From the NCBI GenBank assembly GCA_014218235.1, contig CM024760.1:70496961-70560960 (forward strand): a stretch of 64,000 bases of DNA. Reading direction: 5' to 3'. Position 1 is the first letter of the stretch. Every line of letters begins with the position of its first letter. Both the position numbers and the translations under genes were made by a program. The DNA is from Colocasia esculenta. Its lineage: Eukaryota > Streptophyta > Magnoliopsida > Alismatales > Araceae. The notes under the pieces were generated by a model. That model ran no database searches. It was given only the letters and a program-made list of their open reading frames with translations, and was not told where the DNA came from. Of the stretch, positions 19,866 to 30,411 are shown one piece after another.

Positions 19866-22800
19866 TGCAGCACCCCGAAAAATATAGTAATTTAAAATTT
19901 TAAATAAATGGAAATAAATAATTTCCATATTATCAAAATTGTAGAAACATACGTACCATTATCGTATGTGCAGAAACATATCAGAAAATTCCATAAAAAA
20001 TAATAGTTCAACTTTAAACAACATACCCAAATGTTCCATGAAGAAATTCGTGTAACAAAAATCCGATTGGCCAAGATTATGTTGCATTGTGACTAATAGT
20101 TATAATTAGGAAATAAAGTCAGAAGACCGTTATCATGGGTGTATAATGTGATCATAAATTAAATAAAAATGATGGAAAGACTCTAAACAACATGAATTGA
20201 CAACCCGTTAGTAGATTTGGGCCAATGGACAACTTTTGGCCCAAGAATAAAATGAAGCAAGAAAAATACATGGAAATTCGTAAACCTAATTGAGCTGAAA
20301 ATAGAAAGAGGCAATTAGGGAAAACCTTGAGGCAATTAGCCACAGTTAGCAACCCAAATTCATGCCTAACCATACTAGAGGGTTTCCTAATGGCCAATAC
20401 ACTCTATTGGGGATGGGAATCACCAAAATATGGTAGGGTGCATGCCAAAACCGCAACCCTTCTTTCCTATACACATTAGGACTCCTAAAAACCCTAGATG
20501 CTTAAATACTCTTACCAAGACCCTTGGGGATGAGTTTACCAATAGTTGGGGTCGTGCGTAGCAGAGCTTGAGCACCAGAGGTGGAGGAAATCCCCCCCAA
20601 CCAGAGCTCTTCTTCCTAGCTGCGTTCTGCATCGATCTGTGCAGAGAACTTTTTTAGAGTCGACCAAAGGTGAGTCAAACCTCGACCAAACCATGCAAGG
20701 CTTATACCCCTGAAAAGAGGGTTGAGTCTAGTTTCTAATGGCACTGTTTTTCCCAATTTTTATCTAGTGTGTCGGGAGTATTAAGCGTTCTTCTCCAAGC
20801 AGTCAGAGTGAGGGCTCTCTGGAGGGCAAATCTTATTTAACTCAAAAGGTAGGTGTTCTCAGGCTGAATCCAAATATTGCACATACCAATGGAAAGAGCA
20901 TCGAGTCTAGTTTCATTTACATGTATTTTCTCCAATTTTTATGAACTATATGAGTCGTATTAAGCATTTTCCAAAGGTCATGCATGTTTATGGCTTTTCA
21001 TGTTCAAGTCATTTCTCACACTTCCTGAGGCCAAATCCTATGAAACCAAAGCTGTAGCTCTCTTCTACTTCTCGAACCTAACAAGTTTCATGTTCACACT
21101 TTTATCCCAAGAGCCCTAGATTAGGAGATATAAGCGTTGCATGCATCGTTGTGCAGTTTTCTACGTTTTTGGGCAAGAACATGAAACGCGATGACACCAG
21201 ACATCGCGTTCTCCTTTGCGTGAATGCGACATACTAGACCATCGCGTTCATCTAAAATGCGACCTTTCTTTACATCACGATTTCTTCTCTGATTTGACCA
21301 TTCTGATGCCTCAAACTGTGCGCTGCATGGTTTTCTGTGTTATGTATGAACGCGATGTAGCCCCACGTCGCGATTTGATCCATTTTCCCGCTCATATATT
21401 TTTTATAATTTTTATATTCAAAATTTAAAGTCACCTCTTGAATGCGATGTAGGTAAACGTCGCGATTCAAAGGTCATCGTGACATGTCGGTCTGTCGCGA
21501 CATGAAGGCGACGACCCTAACCGTCGTGTTTTGATTCCATAATCGATTGGACCATCAATTCCCATTATAAAAGGCGACCATCTGTCCTGTCGCGATTTAA
21601 ACGCAACAGGTATGACCATCGCGATTTGATCGTTCACAGGTTACTCATGTTTTTGATCTGTGTACTGTCTTCTTAATTGCGACGACTGTGTCCGTCGCGG
21701 ATTTCAAGGCCTACCCGAGACCTGTTTTGCATGGTCTAAAGTTCAAGGTTAGCATGTCATAGTTCCGTTAAGTGCATGTAGTTTGATCAACGGCTTAAAA
21801 CTTATTAACCCATAAAAAAGCGATAACAACATGAATGTTTATTCCATTGTTCTTAAATAATATGATCTATTCTTGCAAACTATTGATTGTTCATCTTGCT
21901 ATTCTAGCTTGTTAAATATCTTAAAATACTGCAAATCATGTCAAGTTAAGTGTATGTTTCAATCTTATGTCTTCATGTTACTTTCTTTCCGTGTTGTTTT
22001 AAACCGATGGATTGTGGATTGAGACACGTACTACACTATACACTCACACTTATAGGCAGCCCTTTCTTGGGGGATTGGAAACTCACGGCCGGTCATTCAG
22101 TATCAACAGTCTAGTGACTTTTCTCGTAAGACCTTCGTAAATCTTCGTACTTCGTGGGTTCCCTCATGGACACCGAGTTGGTTGTTCCATTGAAGTTCCC
22201 TAGAGATAGCGTGCAGTTCCTTTCTTCTCTTGTTCTTGTGAGAGTGATTCATAACCTTGACTTAAGCCATTAATGTAAAGAGCAAACTAAAGTATAAATT
22301 GCGCCGTTATGCTGCCGAAATCATCTCTTGACTATTGTTATCATGAAATCATGTTCACTTTACTTATTACTTCTTGATATCATCATCATGAATATGGCAT
22401 TCCAATTTCTTACATCTTGAAACTCTTATTAGTCATTAATGACTGTGGGTATCTACATTTGAAAATAGTGAGATGCTTACAGGGCACGGCGTGTGTCCAA
22501 GGGCTCCAGTCTAGCCCCAATGATGGTGAGTCATAAATATACTGTTAACCATGGGGTATAATGATTACTGGCATTGCATCTGCACTGGGAGTACTTGCGT
22601 GTTGAATGATAGATACAATAACCACATACACGTGTCCTAGTGTGCATTTCAAGGTGGATCTTTCCTTGGTGTACATTAGTGGCTTCGTGCCTGATTAGTG
22701 AATCGTGTTAAAAGTTCATGCTTGATTGCTTGCGTGATATGCCCATCCTGCATTTATTACAATTAAATGATATCTTGCGTGCTTGTTATATATCACTCTA

Positions 22801-23404
22801 TTGAAAGCTCTTACTCGTTATATCATTCTAGATCTTGCTCTGTCATGATCATTCCATCTATCTTGTTCATACATCATGTTTAATGAGTTTTATTCACACA
22901 TGCATATCTTGATAATCGTGCTTACCTAGTCCTAAATTGTTAATCACTTATATCATTGTCTGTACATTGAGATGTAAATCCTACTGGGCTAGTTTGCTCA
23001 TTCCCTACTTTTAACCTTCTAGGTGACTACGAAGTACAAGAAGAAGAACCGGTCGAGCATGGAAATGCATCCGAGTGATGAGCGTTCCAAGTATAGAGTT
23101 ATCATTAGTTTTCCTTGAGTGTTAGAGCAATGTAGTAGGAAGTGAGGATTAAATGTAATTTGTTTTTTATGAGTCCTAGTCCTGTTATTCAACAATGATA
23201 AAGTTGTATTAGTTTCCTTTGAAACAATGAGTTGAGATTTGAATACAAGTTTAGTTGAATTCATTATTTGGGTCCTATTATGGCGTTTATGGATACACAG
23301 TTAGTGCTTGCTAGCTAGAGGCTTATTTGCCGACTGCTCACGTCTCGGAATATCGACTTGAATTATCTAAATATTATCCGCTACCTAATTCTCGGGACGT
23401 GACA
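19866..23404 (+). repeat. S2: solo Gypsy-type LTR (3539 bp)
   Basis: TGCAGCACCCCGAAAA...TCGGGACGTGACA, flanked by perfect ACAGT duplications (19861-19865, 23405-23409). Joining the flanks restores a segment that aligns with the E4 LTR, so both ends are sure. It has no interior and so is a solo LTR, the product of LTR-LTR recombination. It contains a TCGCGA array (21180-21720) and a late motif CTACTGGGCTAGTTTGCTCA (near 22980) shared with S3 and S4. The length suits Tekay/Del-type chromoviruses, which I have not tested. Confidence 0.9.
21180..21720. repeat. TCGCGA inverted-repeat array in S2
   Basis: Facing pairs such as AACGCGATG...CATCGCGTT (about 21186-21211), AACGCGATGTAG...CGTCGCGATT (21350-21376) and TGCGACGACTG...CCGTCGCGG (21678-21702). 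About ten pairs, each able to form a small hairpin. Confidence 0.75.
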
Positions 23405-23482
23405 ACAGTTCCCCGTAAGGACACTTACACATCTAGCACTAGCTGGCCTTCTCTTCAACCCACAAAGAGGCAACACAACACC
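23405..23482 (-). repeat. E5 5' LTR, segment 2
   Basis: 78 bp between S2 and S3, starting with the second ACAGT and ending with ACACC (23478-23482), the first S3 target duplication. Confidence 0.8.
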
Positions 23483-23996
23483 TGTAACACCCCGAAAAAT
23501 TTTTTTATTTAGTTGAGAAACTTGAAAAATAAGGTTCTTAGACTTAATCATTATTCTTAGGTTGAATTAATTGATATTTGGAAATGTTTAGCATAATAAA
23601 CATTTCCCCAGTGTCGTGCTCGGACGTGTGCGCTCCCACAGGGCGACACTGAAAAACTGTAATGAAAACAAAATTTGAGAACACCATAATTTTTAGAAAA
23701 ATGTGGAGATATCAGAAATGTAAATATCCAAATTTTTCGGCATGCAGACTTCGAGGATAAGTCGACGCGACAATTTTTCGGGTGATTTTTCACCTACTGT
23801 AAAATAAATTCTAAAAATTAAACTAAAATCACTATAATTTGTAAAACTATCACATTAGCCTATGGTTAAAATTTTAGGACAAACGGATGTCGTTTGAATA
23901 CATTTACACAAAGGTTATTGGGCCTGTTGAATTATGGCTTAATTACGGGATGGAATTTTTGGGAAATTCCAGTGGGGTATGTGTAAGGCTCCTAAA
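23483..23996 (+). repeat. S3: Gypsy-type LTR, left segment
   Basis: It starts TGTAACACCCCGAAAA after ACACC. E2 interrupts it after CTAAA (23992-23996); it continues at 43921. Confidence 0.85.
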
Positions 23997-25745
23997 TGAA
24001 GGATCGAAATGAATGTGTGGAAAAGATCTAGAAGGGGGGGATGAATAGATCTTAGCCACTTTTGCGGAAGCTTAAGTAATTTGAAAACTATTTAGAATCA
24101 GAGGCAATGTTATCAGTGAAAAACTACAGATCTGATTAGATTTGAGTGAGTTGAAAAACTTAGATGTGAAGCAAGTTGATTAAGTGAATTAAAAACGGAT
24201 CCTATGCAAGCATCTAGCGGATGAATCAATCAAACCACAGAAGACAAATGCACAAGGATTTTTTAGGTGGTTCGGAAATCACCCAAGTGATTCCTACATC
24301 CACCCCTCACAACCCGTGAGGCTTCACTAACACAACTGGGCTACACACCCAAAGGAGCCTAACAACTCCAACACTTCAGAGCATACAACTCACACAACCT
24401 CTAGAGCAAGACTACTCTAGAAACACAGAGCAAGACTGCTCAAACCAACCCTGAGCTTAACAACTCAAACTGAGCTCGACGGCTCACACCAAACTGAGCA
24501 CAATGCTCACACTAAAACTTGCTAGACACCAACTTAAGACTTAGATCCTCTAGCAACAGATCTAGTCGAAATTTGAGAACTCTAAAGAGAGTTATGCAGA
24601 AGCACTTGCATAATCTCAAAAGATATCTCAGAAGAACAGAAGAAAGGATGAATTGAATTGAGATGCTTCGTTCTTCAGTGTACTCCCTTGTAGAAGCTTG
24701 AATTGGTAAGGGACTTGTGAAGCTTGAAGTCCAAGTCGATGCTCTGCAATCTGAGAAGTTGGATCTTCCTCGAATTCTTCACCCAAGAAGTCTTCTACAG
24801 GATCTGCCTCCTTGGAATGCTTCAGAGAAGTCTTCAGGAATCAAATTCCAATTCCCACACCTTGAATTAGTGGGAATTGGTCTTCTGGAAGCACTTGGAG
24901 AGCAAGGGAAGGAGACACGAGCTCTTCTTGGCCGCCAGGAGCTTCTTGGAGGCTCTGAGAGAGTTGGGTCCCTTCTCTCTTGTGAAGGCTGGCCGAAAAG
25001 ACACTTTATATCCTTAGGATTCCAAAGATACCCTTTTGGGGTACAAGGGCACGCATTCCTAGGAAGATTCTGATTGCCCTAGAAGGACACGTGGCAGCCA
25101 TCAACTTTTAGAATGAAAAGTTTCCGTAGTGTGTCGACCTGCCCTGGTGGTAGTGTCGACACACTGTCCAGAATATGTAGAAGGCTGTTCTCGGAAGAAG
25201 GTCCCGTGTCGACCTGCTCTTGAGTGTGTCGACCTGCTGTCCCGAATCTGCAAACTGGCTGTTCTGGGAACTGGGTCTAGTGTCAACCTGCTCTGAGAGT
25301 GTGTCGACCTGCTGTCCCAATTCTTCAAACTGGCTGTTCTGGAAACGGGATCTAGTGTCGACCTGCTCTGAGAGTGTGTCGACCTGGGTAGGCTTGATTT
25401 CTGAAAAACTGCCACTCGTGTCGACACACTCTTGACATGTGTCGACACAGTCTCAACATTTTTACACATTTTGCCTTTGAATCTGTGTTGATGTGTCGAC
25501 ACCATTGATGGGTGTGTCGACTCATCTTTTGCATAAAAATGTTTGTACCTGAAAAATAAACACATATATCATTAGTTAAATGATTTGTCATGACCATAAA
25601 TGATAAATGTGGTTTGAAAAATACTTTTTGAACATGAATTTCAGGTATGATGTTTTTGACATGTTTCAATTAAATTGCTTTAAGAACACCTCTTGTCATC
25701 ATCAAAATAGGAGGGAAATGATATGAATTTGCATTCAACCCAACA
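23997..25745 (-). repeat. E2 3' LTR (left copy)
   Basis: On the plus strand it reads TGAAGGATCG...CAACCCAACA. The TATA region is at 25014-25023 (minus GGATATAAAG) and the GTCGAC array at 25134-25525. The open frame 24717-25073 recurs in the other LTR and is a non-coding LTR sequence. Confidence 0.95.
25134..25525. repeat. GTCGAC array in E2 3' LTR
   Basis: About eleven GTCGAC sites in GTGTCGACCTG or TGTCGACACA contexts, plus one decayed GTCAAC at about 25282 that is intact in the other LTR. TTCTGGAA and TTCTGGGAA blocks lie between palindromes. The array is upstream of the TATA box in element orientation. The other LTR copy is at 43302-43693. Confidence 0.88.
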
Positions 25746-25759
25746 ATCTCCCCCTTTTT
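25746..25759 (-). other. Polypurine tract of E2
   Basis: On the minus strand CAAAAAGGGGGAGAT directly precedes the LTR TGTTGGG. Confidence 0.85.
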
Positions 25760-26130
25760 GATGATGGCAACATTAAATCCATATTTCAATGTGGTTTTGA
25801 TGAAGTGTGATTTTAAGCAATTTTTGATTGTTTAAATTTTTGTTTTCCTTTTTGTTCATACTTGTCAAGGACCTTTTGATGTTGTTCAGTAACAATTGAT
25901 GATGTGTTTGTGAGATGCAGTGTTACTTGAAATTAGAAATTTTGTGCACACAAGTCAAACAATTGGACAAGTATTCAAACACAAAGACAAAGATTTGCAT
26001 TCACAATCACAATACTTTGCATTGAAGCCAAAACAACCATTTCATTTCATTCAAAAGATCATTACATCAAGATATTACATTCAAGTCATTCATTCTTCTC
26101 CCCCTTTGCCATTATCAAAACAAATGTACA
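25760..26130 (-). other. E2 3' non-coding region
   Basis: AT-rich sequence between ORF3 and the PPT, matching E1 3320-3772. No gene seen. Confidence 0.6.
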
Positions 26131-28164
26131 TTAGGTAGAAGATGGAGGAGGAGGAGGAATTGGAACAAGAAGAAGTTCAATGTCTGACAGTCTTTTCTCC
26201 ATGAAGTTCAGGCTAGACTTGATTTGATCTTGAATGGTTATCATTTTTGTGCTCAAAAAGTGTTCCATTCGATCTGAATTTTCTAGCAAGGTGGCTTGAA
26301 GTCTGGTTAGATCAGCTGCACTGTGTTGTGAGGAAGATGATGAGCCAGCTGACCAACCAGGTCTCTGCATTATCTTGAACTCCTTGGTCAAATCTGTAAT
26401 CTGCCTGTCAATGTGCTCATTGAAGTTCCTCATACTTTCTAAATCATCCACAAAATGAGCAAATGACAATCTGGTGCTGGAAATCTCATGCAATGTTTGC
26501 TTGGTGTTGAAGACATCTGCTTGGGAATTTGCTAAAATTCCCTGAAGAACTTTCTCCAACTTGTCTTGATGCTCTTTTAGCTCAATATAGGAATCTCCCA
26601 GAGTGCCTATAAGTCTGTTAAATCTCTGAGCTGCATAATCTGAAGCTGCCTTCTGCTCAATAAATTTAGCTGACACTGTGTTCTCTAGTCTTTGAACTCT
26701 CAATTCAAATTGGTCTGACATTGATTGAATAGAGGAGTTCAATGAATCAAATTTAGCATTGAGGAAAGAGAACAATTCTGGTGGAATTGAGGACCCACCA
26801 GAAGAAGTGGAAGATTGGAATGTAGAGGGGAAATGTGGAGGTTCAAAAGTATGTGGCAAGGAAGAGGAAAGATCATCCTGAGGTGGAATAGGGGTTTCAA
26901 GCTGAATGCCACCTTCAGGAGTGATATGAGGCTGGTCCTCATCCATTAGAGGCTGATCCTCTGGCAGTTGAACTTGTTCCTCTTGAACTTGAGGCTGGCC
27001 CTCATGATGTGGAGGATGATCCTCCTGATTTTGGTCTCCTTGAGCTGGAGGCTGGTCCTCTTGTGCTTGGGGCTGATCCCCTTGAACCTGAGGCTGGTCC
27101 TCCTGAGCTTGAGGGGCCTCAACCACAATTGGTCCTCTTCTAATCTGATTTCTCTCCAATCTAAATCCCATAAACTTCTGGATATTCTTAAAAGTGTAGA
27201 TGTTTGACTTGGGAATAGATTGGGATTTTTCATTTTCCAATGGCACACCAAAGTGCTTGAACACTGAGGTCAGATGTGCTCCATAAGGAAGTGATCTCTT
27301 TAGGTCTGTCCTTGTTGTCTCAGCTATGATTTGATAGAGAATCACATGGAGGTTGATCTTGATGTCTTTCACCATGCAATAGAGGATGAACCTCTGAATG
27401 TCTGTCAACCTATCCCTTCCACCACCTTGAGGGGTAACTATGGTTGTCAAAATGTGGTGGATGACCCTTAACACAGGTGGAAAAGTATTTGCATTGAACC
27501 TGGTTACATAGGTCTGTTTGGGATCTGATGCATCTGTAGGAAGGCCTGTCAAGATGGAGTAGGCTTCATGTAAATCAAATTCAAACTCATGGTAGTCTGC
27601 CCCTTCATCTCGTACTTTGAAAATGGAGTCAGCTACTGCAGTTGGCATGTCTATGGCTATTCCCTTGACTTTGGATTCATACCCTTCGTCTGTGCAGGTG
27701 AGGTTCTTGTAGAACTCTCTAACTAATCTTGGATAGCAGACTTGAAATTCAGAAATAAAGGGTATCCAAGATTGAAAGGAAAAGTAGGTTTGAATTTCAG
27801 GAAGGGAGTCTGCTAGTTGGATGTCTGAAAGGTCTAGTATTCTTGGCTTCAAAATCAACTTGGCTGCACTTACGGATTCTGAAGGAATATCCTCTTGAGA
27901 CTCAGAGGAAGAAGAGGAAGATGATTCCTCAGGATGGTCAGAGGAATCGCCCGAAATCTCTGGTCTAGGGTTTGAAACATTACCACCTCTGCCTGAAGTG
28001 GAGGTCCTGCCACGCTTGGAAGCCCTCAGAGGTGCAGAAGAAGAGGCAGGATCGTTTCTCCTCTTTGTTCTTCTTTCCATCTGTTCAACTGGAACCTCTG
28101 CCGGAACTGGCCTTGAAGAGGCCGCTGATCTTGCGCCACAGCGGGGACCCAACTTGCGAACCAT
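26131..28164 (-). CDS. Sirevirus-type third ORF (env-like position), 677 aa
   Basis: Homologue of the E1 ORF3 with the same layout: basic Ser-rich N-terminus with RRTKRR (31-36), conserved block at about 104-345 (TPQGGGRDRLTDIQRF), a longer and more varied Pro/Gln/Asp repeat (about 350-412; EDQPQVQGDQPQ type), a coiled-coil-like half (460-670) with KFIEQKAAS and QGILANSQA, and a poly-Pro end. I see no signal peptide or membrane span. It is fully open although gag and pol of the same element are broken. The product may bind Gag or nucleic acid, but nothing in the sequence decides this. Confidence 0.85.
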   Translation of the reverse strand: MVRKLGPRCGARSAASSRPVPAEVPVEQMERRTKRRNDPASSSAPLRASKRGRTSTSGRGGNVSNPRPEISGDSSDHPEESSSSSSSESQEDIPSESVSAAKLILKPRILDLSDIQLADSLPEIQTYFSFQSWIPFISEFQVCYPRLVREFYKNLTCTDEGYESKVKGIAIDMPTAVADSIFKVRDEGADYHEFEFDLHEAYSILTGLPTDASDPKQTYVTRFNANTFPPVLRVIHHILTTIVTPQGGGRDRLTDIQRFILYCMVKDIKINLHVILYQIIAETTRTDLKRSLPYGAHLTSVFKHFGVPLENEKSQSIPKSNIYTFKNIQKFMGFRLERNQIRRGPIVVEAPQAQEDQPQVQGDQPQAQEDQPPAQGDQNQEDHPPHHEGQPQVQEEQVQLPEDQPLMDEDQPHITPEGGIQLETPIPPQDDLSSSLPHTFEPPHFPSTFQSSTSSGGSSIPPELFSFLNAKFDSLNSSIQSMSDQFELRVQRLENTVSAKFIEQKAASDYAAQRFNRLIGTLGDSYIELKEHQDKLEKVLQGILANSQADVFNTKQTLHEISSTRLSFAHFVDDLESMRNFNEHIDRQITDLTKEFKIMQRPGWSAGSSSSSQHSAADLTRLQATLLENSDRMEHFLSTKMITIQDQIKSSLNFMEKRLSDIELLLVPIPPPPPSST

Positions 28165-28287
28165 GGTGCAAGAGGAGTGGAATTTGGAGAGGAAATGGAA
28201 GAATGGAGAGGTGATGAAGGATTGATGCGATTTAGAGAGAATTTGGGAGGAATTCTTGCCGGAAAGGAGTGGAAATGAGGCCGTCGG

Positions 28288-28467
28288 GTCGACCTGACGC
28301 CCAAAAAGAGATGCAGTGGTACACTGCCCCGCAGGAACAACAAGGGTTTAAGGTGAACCCGAAAGGTTTGAAAAGGGTCTGGCAAGAAGGCAGTGTCGAC
28401 ACATGAGGAAGGGTGTGTCGACCTGACTGGGGTTGTGTGTCGACACGAGAGAGGATTGTGTCGACAC
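28288..28467. repeat. GTCGAC cluster before ORF3 (E2)
   Basis: Five sites (GGTCGACCTG at 28287, then GTGTCGACAC- and GTGTCGACCTG-type sites from 28395 to about 28467). Same contexts as the E2 LTR array and same place as the E1 cluster 1041-1222. Confidence 0.85.
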
Positions 28468-28516
28468 AGCCTTTGAGAGAAATTTGAATCTTTGAGAGGA
28501 AATTTTTGAGAAATTT

Positions 28517-28535
28517 GGGGACATCTTTATAATGA
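28517..28535 (-). promoter_or_regulatory. TATA-like site upstream of ORF3 (E2)
   Basis: On the minus strand TTATCATTATAAAGATGTCC, about 360 bp before the ORF3 ATG. It matches E1 at about 971-990. Confidence 0.35.
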
Positions 28536-28986
28536 TAAATAATGAGAGGAATTATTATTTCAAGGATTTTTAAGAGGCTTAAAAATTCATTTGTTGTATT
28601 TTGCAAAAATTCATCATAGTTCAAGTGTTTCAAACAATTTCCAACAGGATATTAGCATTTCAAGACTTGAATCAACAAAATGATAAATTGAGGGATATAA
28701 TGTATTTAACAATCAACCAAAAACTACCATGTTTCTCAATTTTCAAGAATTAAAGAAGTCATCTAGACCAAATACAGTTGTGTTGAAAGTAAAACACAAA
28801 CTTAAAGAACAACTTGATGAAGGAGGAAGATGATTCTTTCTAAACAAATCCAATAATTTTTATATTTTTGTTCTTTTAACAAACTATCAAATGATATAAA
28901 TCTCTTTCACTCAAGTACTAGTGCTTTTTACACACCATAGTCCCTGATACTTAAGATTTAGTCATTGTCAAGTCTCAAAGGGGTAA

Positions 28987-29054
28987 ATGATGACCTTTTG
29001 ACATGAAAATATACGTTTTGTAGACGCCAATATTTCCAGTTACTCAGTCATCAT
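28987..29054 (-). ncRNA. Conserved stem-loop RNA2 (E2 copy)
   Basis: On the minus strand, outer arms ATGATGAC and GTCATCAT, the conserved ACTGAGTAACTGG, an inner GAAATAT/ATATTTTC stem and CATGTCAAAAGG. It differs from E1 mainly inside the terminal loop region (GGCGTC for GGCATC). Confidence 0.6.
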
Positions 29055-29630
29055 CAAAAAGCATAGCACATAATTGCTTAAATTTTGAAGTTATTTTCAA
29101 TTTGGATCCCCTTTGAATAGAGTTAGCAATAATGCCTCATGACATACATAGCACTTCATTCATTGTGAAGGTGTGCAGTTTATCAGCACAGATGCCATTG
29201 CTCTGTTGGATTTTACAAGATTTTGGAGAGTTTGTGAGATAGAATTCAAATACATCCAGTCATCAGTTGCAAACAAGGAAATGTTTTAAGTTCAAGGCAT
29301 AAATTGTCATTTAGTTTAGGAAGAGATCTAAATTTCTGTGGATTGAGAGACATAGTTGAAAGTTGATTAAAAAATCTATAATATATCACTCAAGGTTCAT
29401 TTTGTGACTCTAGACTTTAGAATGAGGACATCATGCAGGGAATTGATGAAATGCAAGAAAGGTTTTGAATTTTGCAAAAAGATGACTTGTGAATTTTCTA
29501 GCGCCCCCTGAGATGATGATTTCAACAATTTTTCATAAAAATAAAGATATGCATTTTTGAAATCAGAAAGAGATTTTCTTCTTGGACAACAAGAACTTCT
29601 CCTCAACAATTGCATATTCATTTCTTGGTA

Positions 29631-29717
29631 CTTGGCGGAGATAAGCTCTCACGCATAGTGAAAGTGTCCAGACAAGCATAACCTGTCCTTCTCCAAGTCA
29701 CCATTTGATATACCAAG
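29631..29717 (-). ncRNA. Conserved multi-stem RNA1, E2 copy A
   Basis: Minus-strand order: CTTGG, TTGGAGA, hairpin GACAGG-TTATG-CTTGTC, then hairpin TTCAC-TATG-CGTGAG, then TCTCC and CCAAG. Outer and middle stems close the two hairpins, giving a branched fold. One G-U pair replaces the A-U of copy B. Confidence 0.6.
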
Positions 29718-29859
29718 AGATTTCAATACAATAAGAGTTGAAGAATTCATTGCCAAAAGGAAATGGAAGTGAAAACTGTGCAAGTTTTGAAATCAGAAAA
29801 GAAATTCTCTTTGAACAATAAAAGCTCCCCCTCAACTATTGCATATTAACTTCTTAGTA

Positions 29860-29946
29860 CTTGGCGGAGATATGTTCTCACGCATAGTGAAAGTGTCCAG
29901 ACAAGCATAACTTGTCCTTCTCCAAATCACTATTTGATATACCAAG
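29860..29946 (-). ncRNA. Conserved multi-stem RNA1, E2 copy B
   Basis: As copy A but with hairpin GACAAG-TTATG-CTTGTC, a fully paired stem. CTTGG/CCAAG and GGAGA/TCTCC stems are kept. Confidence 0.6.
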
Positions 29947-30149
29947 AAGTTTCAACACAATCAGAAATGGAGAATTTATTGTAAAAAGGGAAATGGAATT
30001 GAAAGTGAGAGAGATATGAACAATGTAGCTTGAGGAAGCCAGGAGTTATGAAATGCAAAGAACCCCCCTTAGACAATGCATAGCACTCAACCCAAACCTT
30101 AAGAGAGATCAAGAAGGTGGACATTTACAAAGACCAAGTTCTCTCCTTA

Positions 30150-30411
30150 ATGATGAAAATCTGTTTTCAGGAAGGGGTTTAGTGAATATGTCTGCAATTT
30201 TTTTTCAGTTTCAATAAAATGGAGTTCAAAAGATTTCTTTGCAACCTCATCTCTCAAAAATGATGCCTAATTTCAATGTGTTTTGTTCTGGAGTGTTGAA
30301 TGGGGTTTTTAGACAAATTTATGGCACTAGTGTTATCACATAGGATGGGTACACACCCTAAATCTTGGTTGTAATCAAGAAGTTGATGTTTCACCCAGAG
30401 AATCTGAGTTC
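30150..30411 (-). pseudogene. pol: E2 RNase H C-terminal part, left of E3
   Basis: Continues pol after the E3 insertion: minus-strand CDNTSAINLSKNP and HSRTKHIEIRHHFLRD are the conserved end of Copia RNase H. The closing segment (ADIFTKPL type) is out of frame after an eight-A run near 30199. AGTTC (30407-30411) is one E3 target duplication. Confidence 0.85.

Larger units (their letters stand above)
29555..30010 (-). repeat. 229 bp tandem duplication in E2 spacer
   Basis: Two diverged units, each with AAATCAGAAA..., a CTCCTCAACAATTGCATATT-like segment, CTTGGCGGAGA and GATATACCAAG. The period from 29631 to 29860 is 229 bp. Each unit carries one copy of stem-loop RNA1. Confidence 0.75.
28165..30149 (-). 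other. E2 pol-ORF3 spacer with structured elements
   Basis: About 2 kb without a coding frame. In element order it holds two copies of stem-loop RNA1 within a 229 bp tandem duplication, PPT-like tracts (near 29830 and 29500), stem-loop RNA2, a TATA-like site and a GTCGAC cluster. Confidence 0.75.

Noticed and set aside
24717..25073. 118-residue open frame, repeated at 42887-43243
   Set aside because: It lies wholly in the E2 LTR, near-identically in both copies, with no domain; it is LTR sequence that happens to be open.
25101..25565. 154-residue minus-strand frame rich in STH/GRH/SRST repeats
   Set aside because: It is the GTCGAC palindrome array read as codons; the peptide repeats follow from the DNA motif.
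26968..27207. Leu-rich plus-strand frame over ORF3
   Set aside because: Antisense of the DQPP repeat region of E2 ORF3, not a separate gene.
29631..29946. RNA1 as a tRNA-like cloverleaf
   Set aside because: It has branched stems but lacks the T-loop, anticodon arm length and acceptor CCA expected of a tRNA; kept only as a conserved structure.
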